This document shows positions 49,101-62,379 of a stretch of DNA of 64,000 nucleotides, one piece after another. The stretch's first letter is position 1, and every line of letters starts with the position of its first letter. The notes beneath the pieces are model-generated. The model ran no database searches, was not told the DNA's origin, and saw only the letters and a list, made by a program, of their open reading frames with translations. Source of the stretch: Jacaranda mimosifolia (Eukaryota; Streptophyta; Magnoliopsida; Lamiales; Bignoniaceae); the NCBI GenBank assembly GCA_018894105.1, contig CM032127.1, positions 3,319,001-3,383,000 on the forward strand, given 5' to 3'. Position numbers and translations under genes: made by a program.

Positions 49101-52100
49101 TAATTTGTTCGATTATATCATTGTGAAAACAATAAACTAAGAAAATTACAAAGTACAGTGAAGTGTTACATTTCTTGAGCACTTTTTGCTTCAGTCTTCT
49201 GTAACTTATATATGTAACTGATTAACCCTTTGTTTTGATTTGTTTTTTCATTTGAAAAATCAGGAGGTTGATAGATTCCAAGACATAGAGACAGAACTAA
49301 AGCCCCGTGGATACAATGGCATTTGGAAGGTTGCTTGAAAATGTTTAGTTGCTTTGATGTTATCATATGGAACCTGGTCCAATCTCATCGTTTTCGTCTA
49401 TAGCTGTTTTTGGTCATGTGCTGCATTAACTCTTAGTTATTGCATACTTGCACGCAGTTATGCAGCATTTTGTTTGGTTCTCGGTTTGAATTACTCCCAC
49501 TAGAGTTTCAGATGAACTAAAAATTAAAATTGGTGAACAACGGTTACTGAGCTTGTATTTGAAGTTCTAAGGTGGAAAGAGGCATAGAGTTCTCAAAATA
49601 TTGAATAACTGGTATGTCATTTTAATTGTGTGAGAAATCAGACTCCAATAAAGTGTATATGAGAATGAGGCTGTGATGATTCTGTAGGTTTTCAAATGTA
49701 AAGCACGAAAAGGTAATAATTTTTGTATAGGAAGTGTTAAGGCCTAAGCATTGTTATAGATTTATTTATAGCTGCCAATAATAACTTCATTGTTTTTAGT
49801 TCTATGAATATGTAGTTCACTAGCAAACAAAGTTAACTTTCTAAAGTGCCGATTAATAAGCATCAATATGGCGGCTTGAGAGAGTGAGGCCTAGTCCAGG
49901 TTTATATGGAATAACAAGTATCAGAGCAAGTAAGTAGGAACTTTTCTTTGTTTCTTTTTCTCCCTGTGGATCAAGGGTTACTGCTGACAAATTCAGAGTG
50001 CTAAGAGTTTTTGGGATTTTCGCAGCATATGGTTCTTGGGGTGTGCGAAGTCCTTGTTAATTGAGATGGTAACTGAGAAGGCTTAAACTTTTAATTGTGA
50101 AAAGTTGGCACCTTAATGACTTAACATGAAATAATAAGCAAATATTTGGTGTGTAATTGCTGAAATGTAGGGGAAGGGAACAGTTCAGAGCTCTTAGAAA
50201 CTGATTTTTTTTATTTTCTTTTTTCTTTTTTCCTGCTTTCTGATCCTGTATCTTCAGGCTTTTGCACTTCCTAAATAGTGAAAAGCTTCTATGGAAGGTG
50301 GTGATGAACAAGAAATTTTATCCAGAATTTTTTAATTTGACCTGCTGCTATATTTTCATTGTGCTGGTGTCAATCATTTAATTGGTTGTTTGAGAGCCTC
50401 CAGGAATTTGTTCCTTGAAAGCCAAAAATATCATTTCGTGTTACTGCTTAGTGCTTAGCAATATTTCAAATTAATTGCTTCATGTATCGTTATTGATTGG
50501 TTGTTTGTTTATATTTCTCCAGGTGGGTGTATAAATGTTCTTTTGCATTTTTGTATACTCTCTTGTTTAAAAATTTTATTGTAGGCAGTGGAAGTTTGTA
50601 ACAGTAGCTCTTAAGAGTTGTAAATTATTATCTTCTTTTGAAGCACGTTTTGAGAATATTATATTCTTACACGGGATAGACAATCACAGTTTTATTGATT
50701 TTTAGATGCGAACTGGTGATCCAGCTGATGGATGTGCCATATTTTGGCGTGTTTCAAGGTATGATTTCCTAATTTATTACAAACATGTGAAATGGAAGTA
50801 TCACCTCATGGAAACACTTATTTTGGCATGTGTAGAACTGAAGATATTAGCATGTCAATTACTGTACTGGGCTTTATATCATTCTAGGTTGAGTGTGATT
50901 TTCATTGTATGAGTTATGACTTTCTACTTGTTCATGTGCAATACACTTTTCCTCTATTAGACTCACCAGTATAAACCTATCCATTATGCCTGAGAACTTC
51001 GTAAGCACGAAATGTTGATGTTAGTTATTTACCAAATGGGTTAAATTTGCTGGAATCTTTTGTAAAGCAACAAAATTAATTTACGTATTGAACCATTTTC
51101 CCAGTTCTTTTTTATTTGAGTATTGTGTGTATTTCTAATATAATATCGCTGATGCCTGTTTAATACAACTTGATTGCCTATATCATTCTGTTTATTGCAC
51201 ATTAGCATTAGTAAATATCCACAATCTGCATATCATTTCATTAATGTAGTGAAGCCTTTCTGCCTCTAAATCAGCACCAATTCAGTTCAGCTACAGAATT
51301 CTTAATTTTTTCTTTAAAAAAGAAAAAAATGCAATGTTTGAAAAATAAACATGTAAGAAATACTATGTAGTACATCAGTAAATATATTTCCTAGGGTTTC
51401 CTTTGAGAGATCTTTCTGTTTTTGGTTATTTTTGAAGAGTGTAAACCAAACAGGTAGTGTAACTTTGTTTTCCAAAAGAGTTAAATCTGTTACTATTATC
51501 TTTTCAATTTATTTGATTCCCCAAATTTAGCATTTCTAGCATTTAAGTCAATGGCTCTAGACACAGGAGAAGAGCTGGCAAGTCATTCCTTTAGGTCTTA
51601 GCATGTTAAGGATGATTTTGTATTCTTATTTTGCCCCTTCAAGTGGAAGCATATGAAATAGACCTCGAATTGGAATTAATTGAGTCCAATTGTATGTTAG
51701 GTTCAAGTTGCTGCAGGAAGAATCTATTGAATACAATAAGCTTGGCCTTCGGGATAATGTTGCCCAGATATGTGTGTTTGAGGTACTTTTCAGAGTACTA
51801 TTTGAGTAAAGATCAACTGAGACTTATATGTTCGTGGCTCTCCACAATTGTTATATCTTCATCAATATCATTCATTCTTGTTGACCAGTGTTTGAATGGG
51901 CAGCATAATAGTAATGGGGCATCAACTCCATCCACAAGGCAAGAAGCATTTCTTTGTTTAGTATTTTCTCTGTCATAATGGTTTCCTCAAAACTTTGTTT
52001 CATAAGTGTAAGCTTAATATCCTTTTTATAGTTTTGGGAACATGTTTACCATTCAAATGCTTTGTTAAAAGGGTTTCAACCAATAGAATAATCAAAGACA

Positions 52101-55100
52101 CTAGTACCAGTTTTTTTAATTATGGCTTCATATTCATTTTATTACTGTGAAATTTCTGATCCTCCTGACTAGGTTAGGTGTTTGTTTTCTTACTCACCTT
52201 TATTACTTAGACCTTGATTTTTATCAGAAAATGCATTATAGGCATGTGGCAACATCGGACTCAAATCAATGTGTCACGTCAGATGTGGCAGCTAAGAAAA
52301 TAAAAATATTGATATGGTATCATTCTGTTGGTGAATCGCCTAAAGCATGTTATTCCCCATGGTGGGTTTTTTGTCGCAATTCTGTGTTGGAAATGAACAA
52401 AATTTCTGTTGTATTGGAGAAGAAGAAGAAGAAGAGAATTCTATGACTTTAAGAGAAGAACATATAGACATCATATGAAGATTTTTTGAATTAAAGCGAA
52501 GACAAACATTTAGACATCAGATGACAATAATCTATTGGTTGGCTCTGATATTCATTTTTGTAAGATTTATATTATCTCTGCTGCTAATAACCTTGCATAA
52601 AATCATTTCTTAACTCTTTAAACTTTAGCATGTGAGCACCAATATTTCTACCTTGTTTGCTCCCATGAATGCCAGCAGTGGCAAGGATAGAATGAGTTAA
52701 TGCCTTTTAAGTATCATAGACTATTCCTTTAGCTCCATATTTTGATGGCAAATGAAATGCGATAAAGTTTCTATTGCTACAAACTATCTTTTTGTAATAT
52801 AAAGTATCTAAAGTGGTAAATCTTTAAACAATTTATGCACGCTAAAGTAATTTGAGCAAATTGACGAGTGAAACCTTGATTCTGTAGCACAGTAGAAAAA
52901 TAGTTGCTTTGAAGAGAAATTTACAATGAGCTTCTCTTTAGGAAGGTTAAGAATCAATCTTCATGATTCTAGTATTTGACTAGTTGAATCCTATTCTTTT
53001 ATGAAACATGCAGTTGATTTTTCCACATAATTGTCTTGTTTTAAATGGACTTCTTTCTATTTTTTTTTTCAAAAAAGGCGTATTGGCTTTTACTGAAGAT
53101 GGCAAAAATTTTGCAGTTGCTGCTCAGCAAGCTCTAACAGAGTCATTGTCTGCAATATTCATGTGCTTTTCAATCCGAAAAGGGGAGATGTTAAGCTTGG
53201 ACAGGTATAATTTTCTATATAAATGGTTCTGATTAATCTTTGATATCTCATATGAGACTAAGTGCACAATATTCATTTTCATTTCCTTGGAAGAAGCATG
53301 GTGGTTAATAATGGTTGGTTTACTTAAGACAAGAAATGTGTACCAGAATCATGCATGTATTCGATTCTATATACTGTCTTTGGTCTATCTGTTGACGGAT
53401 GCACCCTCATACACTAAACAATTATCCATCGACCGTTTAGTTTCTTTTCTGCTGCAATGAAGGTCGTAGGGGCCACTCCCCCTAAACAGTTCAAAATGCA
53501 TGATATGGAAAGAACTACTTATTATTGTGAGGTAGTCAGTATGGAAGGCCTTAAAAAGGGAATTTCATGAATTTGCCTGAATTTTGGATTCCTCATAAGG
53601 TATGCCCCGGTTTAACAAGAAATAAGATGGCCTTTTCTTTACCCCCCTCCCCCCCTTCATCCTCTTAGCTCTGTCTGATATTCTGTAGCCTGCCTGCTTG
53701 ATTCGTGCCAATTACCAATATGTCTCTCCATTGGACCAGGAAAATTTTTATGCCATACATTGTTTTTATTTATTGGTTGTGTGTAATTCCTTTTGCTACT
53801 GCAGTAGCTGAATATATAGACATACATTACTTTGACGTTGTGCGTGTAGTCCTCTGTCTTCTGTTTTTTTTTTTCCCTCTAGACTTATTCAGAATGTAGT
53901 GTCTGCAACTGTGTACTTTCTAGCTGTTGCTCTGTATACTAGCTAATAGCCATGTACTTTCTTCTTTAACCAACAGTCAACTTATTGGAACTGTATTCTT
54001 GTAGTAGCTATCCTATCTGGAGTTCTGATTAAATATAGATTGTCTTGATTTGTTTCATATATAGTGAAATGATTGTCTCATTGCTAGAGGCATGTTGTTT
54101 ACATATCTCTTGGCTTCATTTTTTGCTGTCAGATTAGGGTGCTTCTGGACAGGGCACATGCTGTTTCTAAACTTTGGGATGGTGCTCCTATAGTTATCTG
54201 TGGAGACTTTAACTGCACTCCCAAGGTTGTTTGCTTGTGTGTACATTGTCAGTATTATCTCAATCTATCTTCTTGCTTTATGTACTCCTGTATTATTATG
54301 AATCTAATTTAATCCTTCATCTCTCTCTGGCTATGTATGATGCCAACAACACGTTATTGTTGAATCAGAGTCCCATTTACAACTTTTTCACAGGACAAAA
54401 GGTATGTGGTCGCTTCTAATTGCTTTATCCTTTTCCACCCATTCTTGATTTCTCTCTTTCCTCAGAACTCCCGCAATTAGCATAGCTTAAAGACTCAGGC
54501 ATTTGCAAAATCTTACTGCAGCTAGATCTGTCAGAGCTGGCCCGAGATAAGGTCTCTGGGCAAACCTCTGCTGAAATACGTCCATCTAGGCCTGCTCATC
54601 CTGATTTTAGGTATATGTCTGTTTCCTGGTCAAATAATTTGTCTGGTGAAGTCTTAATGTCTGCCCCTGAAGGTGGAACACTTGATTCGTAATTTAGGAC
54701 ACAAGCTGCCAATGATTCTCCTCAGGCTTCCGCAGTTAATAGTGAAAAAACAGAAGAAGGAGATTTGCCTTTGGATGCACAGAAGTTAACGTTTCTTCAG
54801 AGTTCCAAGAGTGCACCTTCTACGGTAAGCTATTCTGGACCTGGATGTTCTGTGGTGGATGAGACCTCTGAGTCTTGCACTGGTGAAGAATGTAGAAATA
54901 GAAGAATTAATGACTTGTCAAGCCATGAAACAGCAGATGGTCATGCAGGTTAGAGTATGTTGACCCCCATTCTATCCCTCGTGACAGTGTAAATGGAAGT
55001 CTTACTATGGATCAGTTTCATATGAATCTACAGATGCAGGTTTCATGTTGTCACTTCGTGAAGTAGATGATGGGACTGCAGATGCACTCGGTGAAGATTG

Positions 55101-57473
55101 TGAATCATTTTTATCTGAATTACATAGTATTGGTCAAAGCCACTTTCCAGCTGATTTAGAATCTAGTTCCACCGACCAAAAGTTGCATTCTCATGGTAAC
55201 AAGATTCTCAATGACACCATTTATGTGGAACGTGAGATTATCATAAATGCTGGAAGTTCGTCCTCCCACCCACCACCTTGGACTCCAGCAGAAATAGAAA
55301 CCGCAACAGGTAGTGCAGACTGCAATGTAATGGAACACCCTTTGAAGTTGACAAGTGCATATGCAGAAGTTGAGGTATCCTTGCGAATAATATGGCTCAT
55401 AATTTTCTTTAGGATGCTAAATGTGTGGCGAAGTGGTTGGTTTTCGGTAATGAAAGGTTATGGCTTTTTGTTTTTGCAGAATTCTTCAGGGTTAAGAGAT
55501 TCCAGTGGGGAACCGCTTGTCACCAGCTACCACAGACGCTTCTCCGGCACAGTGGATTACATTTGGTGAGTCATAGAGCATCTTTCATCGGTTCCATCTG
55601 TTGGATGTATTTCTTGTGTCTCGGTGAATTAATAAATGTAGAATGTCTATTTCTTTTACTGGCTGTAGGATGTTCCATAAATTTATCTTGATTGCTTTAT
55701 AGGTGGCAGTGTACCTGATAACTGGTTTTCCAGAAGCACTTATTTGACTCTAATTTTTGGGCTACACAATGGATGGTGCACAAGATTGACACTTAATTAA
55801 TTCTAGGATGTTTGATCCTCCTATCCAATTTTCAAGTAGATCCTTCATTAAAACCTTGATTGGTGATAATCTCATTTCATTCATTGACGCTCTCTCTAGC
55901 AAATTCCACAACCATCATATCCTGCATATACCCAAGTCCAGATTATGTTTTATTCTATCTTAGTTCTGCCACTACAGTGATGATAGAGATTTACTCCTCA
56001 AAAAAAAAAAAAAAAAAAAAAATCATTTTCGAGAAATAGAGAGAACCTCAAAGGCAGAAGACAACTAATATTTACAAATGACTGATTTGTCGTTCTCTAA
56101 ACAACAGATTGTCAATATGGATTGGAAATGTTTTTGACTTGGAAATCCAGTTATGCCTTCTTCCTTTGTTTGGTAACTTTCTGTTTGGATGAATTATTAA
56201 TTGAAGTTGATGCTTCGTACCATATTTTTCAGTCTACTACTAATAGGGCCCCTGTTGACTGAATAGTAGATTATGAAAACGAGCATGGGAGGTGAAAAGA
56301 TAAAGGAAGAGGGTTAAGTATTTTTTCTCTTTTTCCACAAACAAGCAAATGAGCGAAGGCCAGACTAAGGTCTGGAGTGTTGCATTTCTACACTTAACAA
56401 AAGTTGGAATTTATGTGAAGTGTCTAAATTATAGTACTGGGGGTATACAATGATACCTGATACATATTGTTTTTGGAAAAGTTCTTTTCACTGACTGGTT
56501 TCATTAATATTCCTATAGATACTAAACTATATAATTGGGCTGAATTAGTTGAACATAATCCCCTGCTGTCCAGGCACTCCGAAGGTCTACAAACTGCCAG
56601 GGTTCTTGCTCCAATTCCCAAGCATGTTATGCAGCAAACTCGAGGATTTCCTACAAAGGTATAATGTCTTAACAAAATTCAAGTAAATTGCTAAAGATCA
56701 AGGTATCATCACTCTTCTGTAGGTTACAATTTTAATACGTAGATTACGTATTTCTAATGTAGATTATTTTCTTGAAAAGTGAACACTATGCGAGATAGAT
56801 CAATCTGCTTAATCATGCAGGACGCCGAAGTGTTATTTCTTATGTTCTGAGATTTCTTTTCACCCTTGCAGCATATGTGATGTACTATAGATGTGAAGCA
56901 CTTGTAACATATAAAATATGCCATACCAGCAGATGAGATGTGCTACATATGAAATAAAGGGAAAAATCTGAAATCAAATGAAATAGTAATAATGTTTGGT
57001 GATGTATTGATATGTTGGCAGAAATAACTAAAGCAATAATAGTCTGCACATCAGAATTCAAATATTTGAATAGAGTAAATATCAATTTCATCAAGTGAGT
57101 CGACTATCTTGAGCTATTCATGGTAATTAAACTCGTGTTTCAAGTAATATTTACATCCACTAGCATCTCTTGATGGTCTGGACTTCATGTTCTGACGTTC
57201 TGTTAGCATCTAAGTAAAATTAACTGTTCTTGCAGTATTTTTAGCTTGATAAAAACCATTGATTCTCTGCATGCTTTTTTGGGTGAATTTTTTGGTCTAA
57301 TTAGCATCTTGTGAATCTCCAGAGAGAGTTCTAGATTTGTTTTGTGCTTAATGCTCATTTTAAAATGTTCTTTTGTTGGGCTCTTTTTCCAGAAATGGGG
57401 AAGCGACCACATTGCATTGGTTTCAGAATTTGCTTTCACTAAAGACATCTCCTCTGAGAATGTCAGCCAATGA
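46118..57473 (+). CDS. CCR4-type deadenylase / endonuclease-exonuclease-phosphatase protein, CCR4 homolog 6-like
   Basis: Putative mRNA deadenylase of the EEP fold, 690 residues in 16 exons: 46118-46210, 46473-46887, 47903-48069, 49264-49329, 50706-50758, 51701-51782, 51889-51938, 53117-53204, 54133-54225, 54369-54401, 54522-54610, 54698-54948, 55034-55374, 55480-55565, 56574-56658, 57393-57473. The N-terminal part is Arg/Gly/Pro/Gln-rich (low complexity). The EEP domain shows FTVLSYNILADYLA, ADILCFQEVDRF (Mg-binding Glu), DGCAIFWR, NIHVLFNPKRGDVKLGQ, APIVICGDFNCTPKSPLYNF, split by a less conserved Ser/Glu-rich insert (exons 11-13), then TVDYIW and the C-terminal KWGSDHIALVSEF with the catalytic SDH. 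It closely resembles Arabidopsis CCR4-6 (At5g11350, from memory). Exon 7's 3' end is uncertain: the drawn model uses a GC donor (51939). A GT-AG alternative (51910 to 53128) also keeps frame. Confidence 0.9.
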
Positions 57474-60199
57474 TACAACCATCAGAGCTCGCCGGACTCC
57501 ATTAACATTTTATTTACTATTTATTTTCCTTCCCTTACTTTGTCCTAGAGAGTTCATGCTTTGTATCGACCAAGTTATGATATGACAGAAAACGCCGTTA
57601 TTAATCTATGGATGTGGAAAGATTTTGTGAGCTTCGCAATGGGTTTAGTTCAAAAGTCGTGAACACAGTGTGCTTCATAAACAACTGTATAAGTTGACCT
57701 TGCGCGCATGATACATACATGGAGTCCATCTTGATGTTTGTTATTGCAGGGAAGGTTAGCCATCTAGTTGGGTTTTCTTTAAAGCACGTCACCTACTGGA
57801 AACTTGCTGGATAGCTGCTGGCTTGAATCTGGACAGCCTCTGCTCATCGGTATGATGTTCATTTCTTCATTAGCAAATGGGTCTCTATTTTGATTGGTTT
57901 GTTGTCGTTTCTTTCCTCTGATATTCATTTCTGATTAGGTTTTATGATCCCATCCTGCAGTAATATATTTTTATTTGCTTGATGTATTAAAAAAAAAAAA
58001 AAATGAATTAAGAGTTTAAACATTGCATTAGTTGTGCCTTATATGTGCATGATATGATAATATGATTATATAATTTTTTTTTTTAATCGTTTTATTTGTT
58101 TAGGATGAGAAGAAAATGAGGCTGACTTTGGGGACGATGGCCCATGTGATCACGATGTTAGTAAGATGTTAGACAACTCATGGAATAATATGACCATTAT
58201 TGATATTATTAGTTCCCACGTGACCCCCGGTATGTGGTACCAAAGCGTTGTCGTTTTAGCCAAAGCGTAATCCGACAAAATCGACCTTCTTTTTCATCAT
58301 ACAGCTGTGGTTCCTTCTTCTTTGAAAATTTCCCCAAAACGGGGGAAAATTACCAATTTATTTCACACAAATTTACTGTTCAATCACTATTGTTTTTTTC
58401 CAAGGTAAGTTAGGAAGTTTTGGTAATCAATCACACGCTTTTGAATTGTCAGAGTTTGCGCCACAATAAATTGAAATTGACGGACTATTGACTTTCAAAC
58501 TTGTTTGACTGTCACTGTGTGTGATGGTCCGCCGGCTCTCCACTACTCTAATTCAACCGTTGCTTTCTTAGGGCCTGTTTGGTTTTATTTTTATTTTCAT
58601 TTTTCATTTTTCATTGTCATCATTTCAAATTTACATCAAGTGTTTTTCAAATATTTACAACTTCTATTTTAAAAAATGCATTAAGTATTAAATACATTAT
58701 TTAAGACGATAATTTCAGTAATTTATATCTGTTACGAAATTATGTTTCCGTTTTCAAGCACTTCTAATTTGCGCATCAATAAATAACAAGATTTGGATTT
58801 TTCTTTCTTATTGTGAGTTTTTAAAAACTTTTTTCTTGGAAATAATTGTACTGGTGAAATTATTTTTTGGGAGATACAAATAAAATGAAATTTGCCTGAA
58901 TTAAAGAGGAAAAAGCCCCAACAGCTGATATGGTGTACAGTTTAGATCATTTATTTCAATATGTGTTTCATCTTCTATTCTATCGCATGAATGAATAACA
59001 CGTGTATTAAATATTTTTTTATAAAAATAATTAATTAAAAATTAAATACATTTGATATATATATCACATTAAAATAAAAGATAAAATACGAAATGAAATA
59101 AATGATTCAAGGTGTAAAGTGCATTAAAACAATAGCCTATTTCATGTCCCCTTCCTACGAACAAGCGGATTCCTTAATGAGAACATATCAAAATTTAATG
59201 CTTCTACAAACTTTTTTAACTATTTATAGGCTATTTCGTCAACCCAAATGAATGCACTAATGTTTTTCTTTTTCTTTTTCTTTTTCTTTTCCTTTTCCTT
59301 TTCCTTTTACATTATATAAAAATGGAGAATATTGAAAAAGAGAAACATAAGCTATTTGATTCGTATTTTTCTTATCCAATATTCCTTATCCCATTTATTT
59401 GTTCGTTTCCTTTTTCTTCTTTTTGATCTCTAGAAAACTTTTTTTAAGATACCCAAGCCATTAAGACAAGTGTTTTTCTTTTATAAATTTTAATTTTATT
59501 ATCCAAAAATTTTTGGTGGTAATAATCCAGTGGTCCTATTTGATATTTTTGTTACTTTAAATTAATTTGCCTAACATCAAATAAAATCTATTAATTAATA
59601 AGACCTATCCGAAGATGACCCACATCATATTGATATTTAAATTTGGGAAACTAAAGTGTTATCCCTTCAAAAGAACCCCCTAATTTTAGGCCTGATAGAG
59701 CATGAGATTAAGGAACGTTTTTTGTCTCCGCAATCTATTAATTCATATTCACAAGAACTTAGAGTAACAAGAAGATGCTTAATATATTTGTATTAATTAG
59801 ATTATAGTAAGCTTATAACGTAATTTATCATCATATGGTATTTGAATCCTTTGAAAAAAATTTAAAAAATTTTTTTTTTTAAAAATAAGTCGATCTCTAA
59901 TAGGCATGTCTTTATTTATGAACATATTTTTTATTAAAGTCGGTGGTGTTGCAACTTATGATTAATTCTTCAACCAGAGTAAATAAATTAAATTTTATTA
60001 AAATCTTTTCTCATCTCTCTTTTTTTTCCATCTTATCATATTTTACACTTTTTATCGGGTAATTTTTATTTTTTTTTAAAAATTATATATATTTTTTTTT
60101 TTAAAAATCCATATGGATTTCTAGTAGAAGCGTACAACTCATCGCACACAGAGCATGCATTCAAATCACGTCTTCTTCCCGTTGTCGCCACACGCAGCA
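57474..60199. other. Gene-free spacer between the CCR4 homolog and KCS
   Basis: Includes the presumed CCR4 3' UTR, a G-box CACGTG at 58216-58221, a gggcctgtttggtttt motif at 58571 that looks like one end of a MITE without a convincing partner, a (CTTTTT)n pyrimidine run at 59263-59308, and poly-T tracts near 60067-60105. No gene is supported. Confidence 0.5.
59263..59308 (+). repeat. (TTTTTC)n / (TTTTCC)n simple repeat
   Basis: About 46 bp of hexanucleotide pyrimidine repeat shifting from ttttctt units to ttttcc units. Confidence 0.85.
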
Positions 60200-60843
60200 C
60201 TTGGTTTATTATTTGACTAAATCACCTTCAGTTCTTTCCCAAAAACGAACTCTATCTCTCTCTCTTTCTCTACGCACTCATACATTGGTTTCTCCGGGAA
60301 AATTCTTCACCGTAAACAAACAGAGGTTAGCGTCTTTTATGATCTGCCTATCGTTCAGCCTTGTCTTGCAATAATCCCTTTATGGGTTCTCTTTTCTTTT
60401 CTTTTTTCTCTTTTTTGAGTTTATTGAATATGAATGTCCATGGCAAAGTTGGAATCTTTGGCCATCATTTGTACGTGACAATGGGTCTTTGATTTTGCAG
60501 GGATTTTCTGAAATTTTGAGTTGCGTTACAAGCTTCTTTGAAGAGAGAGAGAGTGCGTGTAGAGAGGTATATTCTTTCCGGAAAAGATTTGATTTTTATC
60601 GCGTGTTTTGATAAATCTGGCATTTTTGGGGAAATCTTATCTTTTAGGAATCTTTAGATCCATAAAGAGGCCCATTTTTGAGGAATAGAATTTTATCATA
60701 GTCGCATTGGTATATGATGCCAGTTTCTGCAATATATTTGTAATTAATTTCAAGATCTTTAATACCTCATTTTTCTGATCCCCATTAAATTGGTTTTTTT
60801 CTGTCTTTGTTTGTCCAGAGAATCGAAGATTAAGTATTGAAAA
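60200..60843 (+). promoter_or_regulatory. Promoter and intron-containing leader of the KCS gene
   Basis: A TC-rich element (tctctctctctttctc, about 60253-60268), common at plant transcription starts, precedes a leader with plausible splice pairs: CAGAG|GTTAGC (about 60327) to TTTGCAG|GG (about 60501), and AGAGAG|GTATATTC (about 60567) to GTCCAG|AGAATC (about 60820). The coding region itself has no intron. These pairs are predictions from consensus only. Confidence 0.45.
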
Positions 60844-62379
60844 ATGAGTGAATCCAAAGCAAGCACACCCTTGATTCCGCCCTCTTCTTCACAAAAACTC
60901 CCTGATTTCAAACAATCTGTAAAATTGAAGTATGTGAAGCTTGGATACCATTATCTCATAACCCATGGAATGTACCTGTTTTTGTCTCCCCTGGTGGTGA
61001 TTGTTGCGGCTCAATTGTCCACATTTTCTCTCCAAGACCTTTGTGTTCTTTGGGATCATCTTAGATTCAATCTCATATCCGTGATTGTTTGCTCTGCTCT
61101 CTTGGTCTTTTTGTTGACTGTCTATTTCCTCACACGACCTCGCCCTGTGTACCTGGTGAATTTCTCGTGTTATAAGCCTGATGATGATAGGAAATGCACT
61201 AGGCAGATTTTCATGGAGAGGTCACGGTTGACTGGTTCTTTTACTGAAGACAATCTCGAGTTCCAAAAGAAAATTCTTGAGAGATCGGGCCTTGGTGAGT
61301 CTACTTATCTCCCAGAGGCCGTGCTGCGGGTTCCTCCGAATCCCTGTATGGCGGAAGCAAGAAAAGAAGCCGAGGCGGTAATGTTTGGTGCAGTTGATGA
61401 GCTGCTGGCAAAAACCGCTCTGAAGCCGAAGGACATTGGGATTTTGATTGTGAATTGCAGTCTTTTCAATCCCACACCTTCTTTATCTGCTATGGTTATC
61501 AACCATTACAAGCTCAGGGGGAATATAATTAGTTACAATCTAGGTGGGATGGGTTGTAGTGCTGGTTTAATATCAATCGATCTTGCTAAAGATCTTCTAC
61601 AGGTACATCCGAATACTTATGCTCTGGTAATCAGCATGGAGAATATTACACTGAATTGGTATTTTGGGAACGAGAGATCCATGCTCGTTTCAAACTGTCT
61701 CTTCCGTATGGGAGGCGCTGCTATTTTGCTCTCAAACAAAAGATCTGACTCCTGGAGAGCCAAGTATCGATTGGTGCATACCGTCAGAACCCACAAAGGC
61801 TCCGATGATAAATGTTTCTCTTGTGTCACACAGATGGAGGATTCTAATGGGAAAGTTGGAGTTTCTTTGTCAAAAGATTTGATGGCTGTGGCTGGTGATG
61901 CTTTAAAGACCAATATTACGACTTTGGGTCCTCTTGTGCTGCCCATGTCTGAGCAGTTGCTTTTCTTTGCCACCTTGGTGGGGAAAAAGCTGTTTAAGAT
62001 GAAGTTGAAACCTTATATCCCAGATTTCAAATTGGCTTTCGAACATTTCTGCATTCACGCTGGTGGAAGGGCTGTGCTCGATGAATTAGAGAAAAACCTT
62101 CAGCTGTCTGATTGGCACATGGAGCCTTCAAGGATGACTCTCTATCGATTTGGCAACACCTCAAGCAGCTCTCTGTGGTATGAATTGGCATATTCAGAAG
62201 CCAAAGGAAGGATTAAGAGGGGAGACAGGACCTGGCAGATAGCCTTCGGATCTGGTTTCAAATGTAACAGTGCAGTTTGGAAAGCTCTTAGGACTATTAA
62301 TCCGGCAAAGGAGAAGAACCCATGGGTTAATGAAATTCACCAATTCCCTGTGGAGGTTCCCAAGATCTCTGCTCTCTAA
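60844..62379 (+). CDS. 3-ketoacyl-CoA synthase (KCS), FAE1-type
   Basis: Endoplasmic reticulum condensing enzyme that joins malonyl-CoA to a long-chain acyl-CoA, the first and rate-setting step of very-long-chain fatty acid elongation for waxes, cuticle and sphingolipids. Single-exon frame of 511 residues. Two N-terminal hydrophobic spans lie at about residues 43-60 and 76-97. The FAE1/CUT1 domain begins with [16 protein letters not shown], and the catalytic Cys238 is in [11 protein letters not shown]. His401/His405 are in [13 protein letters not shown] and Asn438 in RFGNTSSSS, matching the family triad spacing. Other conserved blocks are [20 protein letters not shown] and [16 protein letters not shown]. 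It resembles the KCS2/20, KCS4/9 group, but I cannot fix the subfamily. All catalytic residues are present. Confidence 0.96.
   Translation: MSESKASTPLIPPSSSQKLPDFKQSVKLKYVKLGYHYLITHGMYLFLSPLVVIVAAQLSTFSLQDLCVLWDHLRFNLISVIVCSALLVFLLTVYFLTRPRPVYLVNFSCYKPDDDRKCTRQIFMERSRLTGSFTEDNLEFQKKILERSGLGESTYLPEAVLRVPPNPCMAEARKEAEAVMFGAVDELLAKTALKPKDIGILIVNCSLFNPTPSLSAMVINHYKLRGNIISYNLGGMGCSAGLISIDLAKDLLQVHPNTYALVISMENITLNWYFGNERSMLVSNCLFRMGGAAILLSNKRSDSWRAKYRLVHTVRTHKGSDDKCFSCVTQMEDSNGKVGVSLSKDLMAVAGDALKTNITTLGPLVLPMSEQLLFFATLVGKKLFKMKLKPYIPDFKLAFEHFCIHAGGRAVLDELEKNLQLSDWHMEPSRMTLYRFGNTSSSSLWYELAYSEAKGRIKRGDRTWQIAFGSGFKCNSAVWKALRTINPAKEKNPWVNEIHQFPVEVPKISAL

Noticed and set aside
51631..51978. 115-codon frame overlapping CCR4 exons 6 and 7
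   Set aside because: It reads through introns and is out of frame with exon 6; the spliced model explains the conserved residues.
52147..52446. 99-codon frame in a CCR4 intron
   Set aside because: It does not join the EEP domain in frame, and its motifs are not conserved in the family.
58571..58630. GGGCCTGTTTGGTTTT motif as start of a MITE
   Set aside because: No inverted partner found downstream before the KCS gene.
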